Shown one piece after another: positions 26,238 through 33,436 of a stretch of DNA of 37,755 nt. The notes under the pieces were generated by a model. It ran no database searches and was not told the origin of the DNA. It saw only the letters and a program-made list of their open reading frames with translations. This DNA is from Pseudomonadota bacterium (GTDB lineage: Bacteria; Pseudomonadota; Gammaproteobacteria; Legionellales; Legionellaceae), in contig JAGVJN010000038.1 in the NCBI GenBank assembly GCA_020051095.1, positions 1 to 37,755 on the forward strand, in the 5' to 3' direction. The translations under genes and the position numbers were made by a program. Each line of letters begins with the position of its first letter. The stretch's first letter is position 1.

Positions 26238-27146
26238 ATGGATCAGTCGCTGCAAACTTTTGTTATCACAGGCGCCACCTCAGGTATTGGTTTAGAAATC
26301 ACGCGAGGACTTTTGCAAGCCAATAAAAACGTCATTATGATTGTCAGGAACCCCGATTTAGCCGACAGGCGCATCGCCGAATTCAAACGAGATTTTCCTC
26401 ACTGCCAACTATCCTACATCATTGCCGACCTAGCCAGCCAGCAGCAAGTTGAATCAGCCGCCTCACAACTACGCTACCATTGTGAGCAAATACATGGCTT
26501 GATTAATAACGCCGGTATCTTTATGACCTCGCATAAACTATCGGAGGATGGTATTGAATTAACTTTTGCCGTCAATCACATGAGCCATTTTATTCTCACT
26601 CAACTGTTGTTAGATCGTTTAGCAGCATCTGGGTCAGGGCGAATAGTGATGCTTGGCTCACATGCTCATACTTTTGTGGACCGCATCCAATTTGACAATA
26701 TTGGTTGGCAAAAAAAATTCCGTAGTCTGAAAGTGTATGGTCAATCCAAACTTGCTAATCTGTTATTCATGAGGCAAATTGCCAAACAATTACCATCAAC
26801 CGTGACCATAAATTCCGCCGATCCGGGCGCTGTGGCCACCCGAATTGGTTGTAATAATGGCAAACTAGAACAAATTGTGTCCGCCGTGTTTCGTCAGTTT
26901 TATCGCTCCATTCCCAAAGGGGCAGAAACCCCCTTATACTTAGCTCTCTCCCCAGATGTTGAAGGTTGTAGTGGTTTATTCTATAAAGATAAGCAAAAAA
27001 TTGACCCATCCGCTTCAGCCCAGTCTGATAACTTAGCTCAACAGCTTTGGGATTTTAGTATGCAGTCGTGGAAAAATGCATCGTTGATTAATCATGCTCA
27101 AGATATACTCCGTTGCCAGCGCCAGGCGGATCACAGTATAGTGTAA
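26238..27146 (+). CDS. Short-chain dehydrogenase/reductase, retinol-dehydrogenase-like
   Basis: 302 residues. Classical SDR features: the NAD(P)-binding TGATSGIG (11-18), the NNAG motif (90-93), catalytic Ser141, and YGQSK (Tyr167, Lys171). The sequence around the active site and the DPGAVATRIG segment resemble the retinol dehydrogenase/WW-oxidoreductase branch, which acts on hydrophobic alcohols such as retinoids and sterols. Length is slightly above the SDR core because of a C-terminal extension. Good ribosome site (GGAAGGA). First of four same-strand genes (SDR, membrane protein, MBL-fold, Rieske) that look like one lipid-modifying operon. Confidence 0.9.
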   Translation: MDQSLQTFVITGATSGIGLEITRGLLQANKNVIMIVRNPDLADRRIAEFKRDFPHCQLSYIIADLASQQQVESAASQLRYHCEQIHGLINNAGIFMTSHKLSEDGIELTFAVNHMSHFILTQLLLDRLAASGSGRIVMLGSHAHTFVDRIQFDNIGWQKKFRSLKVYGQSKLANLLFMRQIAKQLPSTVTINSADPGAVATRIGCNNGKLEQIVSAVFRQFYRSIPKGAETPLYLALSPDVEGCSGLFYKDKQKIDPSASAQSDNLAQQLWDFSMQSWKNASLINHAQDILRCQRQADHSIV

Positions 27147-27177
27147 AAATAACTAACACGGCATAAGGGTTGGCGAC

Positions 27178-28089
27178 ATGATGGCAATTATCAAACCTCA
27201 AACGGTTGCTCGTTGGCTATTTGCACTGATCCCACTGGCCGGATTAATCAGCGTTATGTCATTACTAACCGATCAATGGTTGAGAACCATTTGGCAATTC
27301 ACCCTCTTCATAACCCTCCTATTTTATGTCGCCTGTGCCATCATTCCCACCACCATTCGTAAGCTTCAATCGATGCCCTACACGTTTAATTTAAATAACA
27401 ATTGGGGCCCAGATGGCAGGGAAACTCAAATACTGACCTATGCTTGTTATCATACCCATTGGTATAACCATATCACGCACACAGCCTTTCCAATAGAAGC
27501 TTTTCTTTGGCAGCTGGTTTTATATAGTCATTTAGCGCTAGCCTATAATCAGACCCTGGCGTTCATTGCTTTAACCGCATTTTCATTGGTGTGGCTATTT
27601 CAAGCTGTTAGCGTTAAAGAACGTTTTTTCACTCAAGTGATGGCGAGTTGGTGGCTTGCCGTGGGTATCGTGGTGGTGCTAGCAACCTATCTTCTATCTG
27701 CCGAGTTCTGCTACCATTGGAGCATCCTTTTATTACTGTCCCTAGGATTTTGGCGGTTTTCCGGCCATTGGGTTGAGCCTATCCCACCTGGACTAATTAA
27801 CAACGTAAGCTTTGTCTCACTCAAGCAAGCGGGATTTCATATCCGTTTGCTAAACGCGACCCTACTTGGCATTTTCTCTGAATTTGCCGCAGGACTTCCT
27901 TTTCGTTTGGTGAATACTTGGATTTATGTTGGTTTGCAACAACGGCTCGAAAATGCGCACATGAACTATTCCTGGCAACAAGCCAAACGAATTCGAGACG
28001 ACATCCACAGACAAGGTTGGGAAGCTCATCCGAGAACAAAAAAACTCATTGAAAATGAAGTAGGAGTTTCACATCATGGCGGTGCATGA
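27178..28089 (+). CDS. Polytopic membrane protein, unknown family
   Basis: 303 residues with six to eight hydrophobic segments and several conserved-looking His and Trp residues (CYHTHWYNHITH near 98-109; FRFSGHWVEPIPPGL near 197-212). The second stretch loosely recalls the GH-x-x-E-x-x-x-P motif of Mpo1/DUF962 proteins, iron-dependent membrane oxygenases acting on 2-hydroxy fatty acids, but I am not confident of homology. It starts 31 bases after the SDR gene (ribosome site AAGGG) and overlaps the next gene by 14 bases, so it is translationally coupled. His clusters next to an SDR and a Rieske oxygenase suggest lipid oxidation at the membrane (inference). Confidence 0.7.
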   Translation: MMAIIKPQTVARWLFALIPLAGLISVMSLLTDQWLRTIWQFTLFITLLFYVACAIIPTTIRKLQSMPYTFNLNNNWGPDGRETQILTYACYHTHWYNHITHTAFPIEAFLWQLVLYSHLALAYNQTLAFIALTAFSLVWLFQAVSVKERFFTQVMASWWLAVGIVVVLATYLLSAEFCYHWSILLLLSLGFWRFSGHWVEPIPPGLINNVSFVSLKQAGFHIRLLNATLLGIFSEFAAGLPFRLVNTWIYVGLQQRLENAHMNYSWQQAKRIRDDIHRQGWEAHPRTKKLIENEVGVSHHGGA

Positions 28090-28978
28090 GACAAAAGCAG
28101 CATCCCCCTTTCAACTGCTTGTTAGCGATGACGGAAGCAGTAGTATTCTGATATCTCATCGCCAGCATCGCTACTTGTTTGACTGCTGGCTCTCGCCTCA
28201 ATATGTCGCTTTGCACCCGGCATTTTACTCAGGTAAGCGGACTACCCCTGCTTGGCTTAATTTATCTTGCCTACCCGCCTTAGATGGTCTCTTGCTTTCT
28301 AGCCGACAAAACGATCATTCCGATCCGAAAACGCTCCAGGCGATATATCAAAAAAATCCATTATTGCCTATTTGGGCGCCTGCTTCCTTGGCGTATAAAT
28401 TACGCCACATTGGCTTTGAGGTGATTTATACCAGTCGGGTTGGGCAGCTGTTTCTTATCAACCAACATCTTCGTGCCCTGCAATTATCCGGCTATGGCGG
28501 GTGTACTCCTTTTTTACTCCAAGACATACCTAGCAAACACACACTCTGTATTGCCCCACATAGTATTGATCTGCCATGGTTAAAAGCAAATCACGTCTGG
28601 ATCTGCCAACAATTTGAATTGTCGCTGGACTGTCCATCCATCACAACACTTTGTATTGGCATTACTCCAACCCTGCTTGCCCCATTCGGTCGTCTTTCTT
28701 GGATAATGCCGCAAAAAGGAATTAATATCCCCTTACCCCAAGACACGTTAAGTATCTTGCAATTGTTAAACCCAAAAAAAATCATCCCTATTCATCATAC
28801 GCCCGAATTGAGAAGCGGTTGGGCTGCGAAACATTTAGTCAAGTTCCCGCATGCACCCCAAAGCCCACCCAACCATTCGTTTATAGATATTGGCACAAAA
28901 TCCGTATTACAATGGCTAGTAAGCCGATACCAAAAAGGAGATTTTATCAGCCCCAAAAATGAACCCATAAGTTGTTAA
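28076..28978 (+). CDS. Metallo-beta-lactamase-fold protein with altered metal motif
   Basis: 300 residues. The fold is suggested by SSSILISHRQHRYLFDCWLSP at the start, GLLLSSRQNDHSDPKTL (71-87) and a C-terminal IIPIHHTPE. The usual HxHxDH is SxQxDH here (Ser76, Gln78, Asp80, His81), so the first metal site should be weak or absent while Asp and His of the second remain. Similar Gln-type variants occur among UlaG-like/Lactamase_B_3 proteins. Ribosome site AGGAG lies inside the preceding gene, with which it overlaps by 14 bases. Likely role: a hydrolase or lactonase step, or a binding protein, in the SDR-Rieske operon. Confidence 0.75.
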   Translation: MAVHETKAASPFQLLVSDDGSSSILISHRQHRYLFDCWLSPQYVALHPAFYSGKRTTPAWLNLSCLPALDGLLLSSRQNDHSDPKTLQAIYQKNPLLPIWAPASLAYKLRHIGFEVIYTSRVGQLFLINQHLRALQLSGYGGCTPFLLQDIPSKHTLCIAPHSIDLPWLKANHVWICQQFELSLDCPSITTLCIGITPTLLAPFGRLSWIMPQKGINIPLPQDTLSILQLLNPKKIIPIHHTPELRSGWAAKHLVKFPHAPQSPPNHSFIDIGTKSVLQWLVSRYQKGDFISPKNEPISC

Positions 28979-29052
28979 TTTTTTTCACATTGGATGTGGA
29001 TTATTAGGGATCCTCCCTAAGTTGTTATTCAGTTGTCCAATAGGCGCAAGGA

Positions 29053-29177
29053 CAGGACTTACGAAAAACCCAAAGGTCGAGGCAAAAAAAGTTTTTAATG
29101 AGGGAGTTTAGATTCACTAAATGACCGAATTATAAACTTTATTTAACGAAGAGATTGGGAGCTTTTCGTAAGTCCTG
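29053..29177. mobile_element. 125-bp MITE inserted in a Shine-Dalgarno sequence
   Basis: Perfect 15-bp terminal inverted repeats, CAGGACTTACGAAAA (29053-29067) and TTTTCGTAAGTCCTG (29163-29177), with AT-rich DNA between and no gene. Both sides carry AAGGA (29048-29052 and 29178-29182), a 5-bp target duplication. The right-hand AAGGA is part of the AAGGAGG ribosome site of the Rieske gene. The element separates the first three operon genes from the fourth. No matching transposase gene is in the window. Confidence 0.88.
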
Positions 29178-29190
29178 AAGGAGGTTGTCT

Positions 29191-30237
29191 ATGCACAAAG
29201 CGGATATCTATACACACTACCCTCAAGGGTGGTTTGCTGTTTGTTTTTCTTCAGAAATACAGCCCGGGCAAGCGAGGGCAAGAAAATTAATGGGGAAAGA
29301 GTTCCTATTATGGCGTGATGACGCTGGCAATGCCCATTTGCAGGACGCGTATTGTCCCCATTTGGGAACGCACTTGGGCCATTGTGGCAAAGTCATTGGT
29401 CAAAAAATCCAGTGTCCGTTTCATGGTTTAACCTTTGATGGTCAAGGCAAATGCTCAACGACCCTCAAAAAAATGAGTCAACCTCATGGCAAGGCGGTTG
29501 GCTTAAAAACCTATCCCCTAGTCGAGCAAAATGGCATTATTTTTAGTGCCTTTGACAGTGAGTCGACCTTTGCACATTGGAAAATGGACCCGGTAGATTT
29601 AAGTGAGTATATGCCTTCACGAACAGCGTTTTTTACGCTTCAATCAAGTCCTCACGAAATAACTGAAAACACCCTAGATTTACGCCATTTCAGCGCCTTA
29701 CATCAATACCGAGGGGCTTGTCTTGAATATGAAGCAAATGGCCAGTACTTACAAGTTAGGACTGCTATTAAACGGGATGGCAAATTGTTTGGGCGCTCCG
29801 GGCTAGTGAACATCGAAACTCTCACACACCATCATGGGTTAGGTTATGCGAATGTTCACATTTTAGTGACTGAATTAGGCATACGGTTTTGCGGGTTCGT
29901 CCTACCAACCCCCATCGATAACCGCCATATTGAACTTAGGTTTCAATTACAAATGAAATCGATGGATAACGTCAAACAAGTGCACCCGCTTCTCCGTTTC
30001 ATGCCTAATCGATGGGCTAATAAGCTTGTTTTCAGACAGTCATTTAAAGGGTTTTTATTGAATGTCGCCGAAGATTTACCCATCTGGCAAACAAAAACGT
30101 ATTTAAGTGAACCTGCCTTATCGGAACTCGATGGCCCTATTCCCTTTTATCGTCAATGGGCAAGCCAGTTTTATCTGCCAGTGGACAGTCAATCGAAGAA
30201 GGCTTGCGTGAAGGAAAACTATGACTATACCACATAA
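29191..30237 (+). CDS. Rieske oxygenase of the sterol 7-desaturase/KshA type
   Basis: 348 residues from the ATG at 29191, which lies 6 bases after AAGGAGG; the in-frame TTG at 29185 abuts the ribosome site and is unlikely. The Rieske cluster motif CPHLGTHLGH...CPFHG gives ligands Cys55, His57, Cys75 and His78. The mononuclear-iron motif is ENTLDLRHFSALH (Asn160, Asp163, His166, His171). The C-terminal LDGPIPFYRQWASQFY is characteristic of the Neverland/DAF-36 cholesterol 7-desaturases and bacterial 3-ketosteroid 9-alpha-hydroxylases. A sterol or steroid substrate is therefore the best guess. A ferredoxin and reductase must be supplied elsewhere. Its end overlaps the convergent outer-membrane gene by 13 bases. 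Confidence 0.87.
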   Translation: MHKADIYTHYPQGWFAVCFSSEIQPGQARARKLMGKEFLLWRDDAGNAHLQDAYCPHLGTHLGHCGKVIGQKIQCPFHGLTFDGQGKCSTTLKKMSQPHGKAVGLKTYPLVEQNGIIFSAFDSESTFAHWKMDPVDLSEYMPSRTAFFTLQSSPHEITENTLDLRHFSALHQYRGACLEYEANGQYLQVRTAIKRDGKLFGRSGLVNIETLTHHHGLGYANVHILVTELGIRFCGFVLPTPIDNRHIELRFQLQMKSMDNVKQVHPLLRFMPNRWANKLVFRQSFKGFLLNVAEDLPIWQTKTYLSEPALSELDGPIPFYRQWASQFYLPVDSQSKKACVKENYDYTT

Positions 30238-30878
30238 GCCAATTTAACCATGATTGCATACAAAAAAGGCATATAGGTATCACTTGGATTGAGATTTGAT
30301 TCCCCATACCCAGCGGTGTATTGGCCGCTAATTTCAGCCAGGAAATGGGGATGGATTGGTGTATTCATTCCGACGATAAATGTCGGTGAGTAACTCGATT
30401 TATCCACGACGAAATCACGACGATGCAGCCTGGAGACGCCGGCACCGGAGTATAAACGCCAATTGGAATTGGCTATTTTCATCATGACTTTTGCTAACAC
30501 GGATAGTGTGTCTGTTTTGGTAGTGAGTTGGGTTTGTCCATGGTTATTAAATGCAAACAAACTCCATGGATCAAACGTCACTGTGGCATTGGGGAAGCGA
30601 ATATAATTTGCTTCCATGGCAAAATAAGGTGATAGCTCATAATCCACAAATCCTCCCCAGACGGCGCCACCTTCTTTTGCCTCTATTGGTGTGGAAATTG
30701 ACAGTGCCATATTTTGGTTTTCTAGGTTGGGTACTAAACCTCGCCAAGTCGTTGAGCCAGCCCCGCCTAAAACACCAAAATAGAAACGATGGTTTTCAGA
30801 AGTGCGGGCATCCTTCGCATTGATAGGACCTTGTATCCCTAAGAATATCAGCAAAATGAAGACTAATTTTTGCATCAT
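30225..30878 (-). CDS. Small outer-membrane beta-barrel protein
   Basis: 217 residues from the ATG at 30878; a GTG two codons upstream (30884) is an alternative. Signal peptide to about residue 21 (INA). The mature part alternates short amphipathic strands and turns (FYFGVLGGAGSTTWRG, YFAMEANYIRF, LYSGAGVSRLH, HFLAEISGQYTAGYG) and ends in an aromatic/hydrophobic strand, like opacity/OmpW-type 8-strand barrels. Fits the OMP beta-barrel superfamily. It follows the Cys-rich gene with a gap of about 16 bases, so the two are probably cotranscribed. Confidence 0.75.
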   Translation of the reverse strand: MMQKLVFILLIFLGIQGPINAKDARTSENHRFYFGVLGGAGSTTWRGLVPNLENQNMALSISTPIEAKEGGAVWGGFVDYELSPYFAMEANYIRFPNATVTFDPWSLFAFNNHGQTQLTTKTDTLSVLAKVMMKIANSNWRLYSGAGVSRLHRRDFVVDKSSYSPTFIVGMNTPIHPHFLAEISGQYTAGYGESNLNPSDTYMPFLYAIMVKLAYVV

Positions 30879-30894
30879 TGACACTCAGAAAACG

Positions 30895-31239
30895 TCAGAC
30901 ACATCGGCGACCATCACCACTGCAAAGTTGATTCTTAGAATCTCTTCCACCGTTGATATAACAATTCCAACTATCCACACAATCTTGCGCAGGGGTATGC
31001 CTTTGGTTGGCACAGGCCGATTGTAAGGAACCATATGCTGCCACCATGCGATTAAGTATTTGCTTCATGTCCTGGCACATGCCTTTGGGTAAACCTGTTT
31101 GCTGGCAATAGCAGCTTGCTGCTATTTGGAACGAAGCACAAAATCCAGGATGATTGGTTGGTAGCGCATTCTGACATGCATAAGATTGAAAAAAGCTGGT
31201 AAGCAAAACGAGAAAAGTGAATAAGCGTAATTTGAACAT
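30895..31239 (-). CDS. Small secreted Cys-rich protein
   Basis: 114 residues. A Sec signal peptide ends near residue 21. The mature protein has ten Cys, including the first at the cleavage site (YACQN) and a CYC pair, enough for up to five disulfides, so it is likely a compact periplasmic or secreted protein. No known family recognised. Cotranscribed with the outer-membrane barrel gene downstream. A 12-bp perfect palindrome (31275-31286) lies upstream. Confidence 0.7.
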   Translation of the reverse strand: MFKLRLFTFLVLLTSFFQSYACQNALPTNHPGFCASFQIAASCYCQQTGLPKGMCQDMKQILNRMVAAYGSLQSACANQRHTPAQDCVDSWNCYINGGRDSKNQLCSGDGRRCV

Positions 31240-31274
31240 CCTATGAAATCCTTTTATACATCATTGCGTGATTA

Positions 31275-31286
31275 AGGGCATGCCCT
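31275..31286. repeat. 12-bp palindrome AGGGCATGCCCT
   Basis: Perfect palindrome upstream of the Cys-rich gene, in the 157-base gap after the SET-ankyrin gene. It resembles the TAGGGCGT ends of the MITE at 19546-19709 joined head to head, so it may be an excision scar or an operator. Weak evidence. Confidence 0.3.
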
Positions 31287-31396
31287 AAAATCAGACCTCA
31301 ATCCATTTTCACCGCAGATCAAGGAACGTTCATTCCCTTCAGTGCGTCTCCATTAAATCTTAATTAAAGCCAATGTTCAAGTATTTCTTGCCAGTG

Positions 31397-32851
31397 TTAT
31401 TGAATTTGAAACATGTACCTATCATTGATAAACTGTTGGAAATGTTCTGAGATTTCCAATAATTTTCCCAAGTCATCTGGATCGGATAGGTTGTCGATGG
31501 CTTGTTGGATGATTGCAAAGTTACTTTTTCGATCGCATTTAGTTCCACGAGTCAAGCTATCTTCAAAATAATCGGGGTAGGCTTCTAAAAGAATGCGAAG
31601 GTGCTCAAATTTCCCCTGTCGAATGCAAAAAGAAACAATATCTTCATCGTCTTGATTAATAAAATTATAAGCCCTCACCCGATCATCAGTTTGTTTTAAA
31701 AAGGCATCAAACACTTGTTTGAACTGCTTCGCATTGAGTAGATCGATGGCATGGTGTAACGCTGTATTATCCTTTCTGTCGTGGACTAAGCAATTAGCCC
31801 CTGCTTGGATGAGTTGTACCACAGCATTCACCCGCTTATTGAACAAAGCAAATAATAATGCCGTCTTACCGGAATGGTTCTGTTGCCTATCAACCCGCGC
31901 GCCATGATCTAATAGTTGTTGGATATACTTTGTTTTGCCCATCGCTGCGGCAATCATTAAAGGCATGAGCGTGTCTTTTTCGCGATTATCAAAGGGTTGA
32001 TTCATTTCATTGACTAATACCGCTGGTAATGCGCTTTGGGTCTCTAACCAATGGAACGCTAGTGTTTTACCACTCAACATGGCTTGGATTAGAGGCGTCA
32101 TCATCAGCATTTCCCCTTGATAGAGGGCTAAGCAGGGCTTTGATTTAGGCACTGAGGCTAACTGATAGTGCTGCTGGTGATTTTGTAAAAACTGGGTCAT
32201 TGACTCATCATTATCTTCTGGGTTTAAAAATAAATACTCTTTTGAAGCTCTTTCATCATAGGCATTATAATCAACTAAAAATTGTTCCCCCTCATTCATA
32301 CTCTGGGTCGTCATCACTTTGACTATTTTTCGACCCTTGGAGGTCGCTTCAACAAACACCACATTATCATTTGTATCGGAATAGTTGATAAATCGAGTAA
32401 AGTTACCTTTAAACTGGGCATCAACAATCCTTATTCCAACCCTCATCGCATAATGGTTGTTAGCCTCATCGCTGCTGTCTAAGTATTGGCTAAATTCCTT
32501 CGCTGAAGGATATTCCTCACCCGTATATTCAGCAACACACGTTCCCTCTTCAATGGGTTGCTTGGCAAAAAGCCCTTTCCCTTCAATTTGATTCAAGAGA
32601 TGAATTGGCTTTACTTCAACGAGCTCCGATTGGTCTAATGGTGAGATAAGATAATCTTCGGGACGCATCCCTTTAATGTTTAAATTTTTTAATAGTTGTC
32701 GTTTCTCTTTGAGAGAATAAGACTTAATTTTCTTTTTTTCAGGCTGAAATATGGATAACTTCCCGGCCGTGCCGGAGGTTTGAAAATCGTTTAACCACTT
32801 CGGCTGTTTCGTCTTGCGCTTTCCTTTAAGGGACTCTTTTTTGCTGGGCAT
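31397..32851 (-). CDS. SET-domain and ankyrin-repeat protein, LegAS4/RomA-like
   Basis: 484 residues. A Lys/Arg-rich N-terminus (KKESLKGKRKTKQ, residues 4-16) looks like a nuclear-localisation signal. The SET domain covers about 80-200: GKGLFAKQPIEEGTCVAEYTGE, then FTRFINYSDTNDNVVF (where most SET enzymes have RFINHS...N) and GEQFLVDYNAYD with Tyr195. Ankyrin repeats follow at about 290-390 (KDTLMPLMIAAAMGKTKYIQ, GKTALLFALFNKRVNAVVQL, DNTALHHAIDLL). The same SET-plus-ankyrin order occurs in the Legionella pneumophila effector LegAS4/RomA, which methylates host histone H3. Probable host-nucleus effector. His-to-Tyr in the cofactor motif could alter activity. Confidence 0.85.
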   Translation of the reverse strand: MPSKKESLKGKRKTKQPKWLNDFQTSGTAGKLSIFQPEKKKIKSYSLKEKRQLLKNLNIKGMRPEDYLISPLDQSELVEVKPIHLLNQIEGKGLFAKQPIEEGTCVAEYTGEEYPSAKEFSQYLDSSDEANNHYAMRVGIRIVDAQFKGNFTRFINYSDTNDNVVFVEATSKGRKIVKVMTTQSMNEGEQFLVDYNAYDERASKEYLFLNPEDNDESMTQFLQNHQQHYQLASVPKSKPCLALYQGEMLMMTPLIQAMLSGKTLAFHWLETQSALPAVLVNEMNQPFDNREKDTLMPLMIAAAMGKTKYIQQLLDHGARVDRQQNHSGKTALLFALFNKRVNAVVQLIQAGANCLVHDRKDNTALHHAIDLLNAKQFKQVFDAFLKQTDDRVRAYNFINQDDEDIVSFCIRQGKFEHLRILLEAYPDYFEDSLTRGTKCDRKSNFAIIQQAIDNLSDPDDLGKLLEISEHFQQFINDRYMFQIQ

Positions 32852-33016
32852 ATCATTCTCACGAGGTTTGACGTCATTGCTTTGATAAGTGAATAGATTA
32901 AAGGCATTGATTATTTTAAAAACAACACCAATAGATTTATTTTAAATCAAGGAGTGTATTTTATAGAATCCACATTAAGGTTTTCTTAAGCGGTAATTGA
33001 TCGTTTGAATATTGCC

Positions 33017-33102
33017 TTTGTACCGGACAAAAAAAAGGAACTAATACGGGCTCGGGCTCGGGCTCGGGCAAGTATTAGATATGAGGTTTTATCCGGTACA
33101 AA
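33017..33102. mobile_element. TTTGTACCGGA-ended palindromic element with hexamer core
   Basis: 86 bp. Perfect 11-bp inverted ends TTTGTACCGGA (33017-33027) and TCCGGTACAAA (33092-33102); an inner inverted pair CTAATAC (33041-33047) and GTATTAG (33072-33078), each 13 bases from its end; and between them four hexamers CGGGCT/CGGGCA (33047-33070). This is the most complete copy; position 35-97 is a half copy. It lies between the SET-ankyrin and acylphosphatase genes. No transposase nearby; mobility is inferred. Confidence 0.75.
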
Positions 33103-33117
33103 GTATATAATATGAAA

Positions 33118-33405
33118 TCAACCCTCGTCATAACGAATCGCAAAATCCGTCAAGGGCTCGGGCTCTACTTTTTCTTGGTGGACAGACTCAACCTTCGCCA
33201 ATGCGGGGCCTTTATGAAGCCATTGCCAGAGTGCTTCAAGCTGTTGCTCTTCTCCCATCGCCAACACTTCAACGCTGCCATCTGACCGATTACGAACCCA
33301 CCCGGTCAAACCGCCGATTTGCATGGCCTGTTTGACAGTAGAGTCTCTATACCAAACCCCTTGCACTTTTCCATACACTCGATACCGCATGCATTGTGTT
33401 GCCAT
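33118..33405 (-). CDS. acyP: Acylphosphatase
   Basis: 95 residues from the ATG at 33405, chosen because AAGGA lies 7 bases before it; an ATG at 33426 would add seven residues and lies upstream of that ribosome site. Hydrolyses carboxyl-phosphate bonds such as acetyl- or carbamoyl-phosphate. The family signature is intact: YGKVQGVWYRD with the phosphate-binding Arg20, then GGLTGWVRNRSDGSVEV with catalytic Asn39. Normal length (about 90-100), cytoplasmic. It lies 31 bases downstream of the membrane/coiled-coil gene on the same strand and may share its transcript. Confidence 0.93.
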   Translation of the reverse strand: MATQCMRYRVYGKVQGVWYRDSTVKQAMQIGGLTGWVRNRSDGSVEVLAMGEEQQLEALWQWLHKGPALAKVESVHQEKVEPEPLTDFAIRYDEG

Positions 33406-33436
33406 AACTCTATCCTTGTTATTCATAAATGAATGT

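Noticed and set aside
30225..30237. Overlap of Rieske and outer-membrane genes as a sign of misannotation
   Set aside because: Both proteins have family-typical ends, and short convergent overlaps are common in compact genomes.
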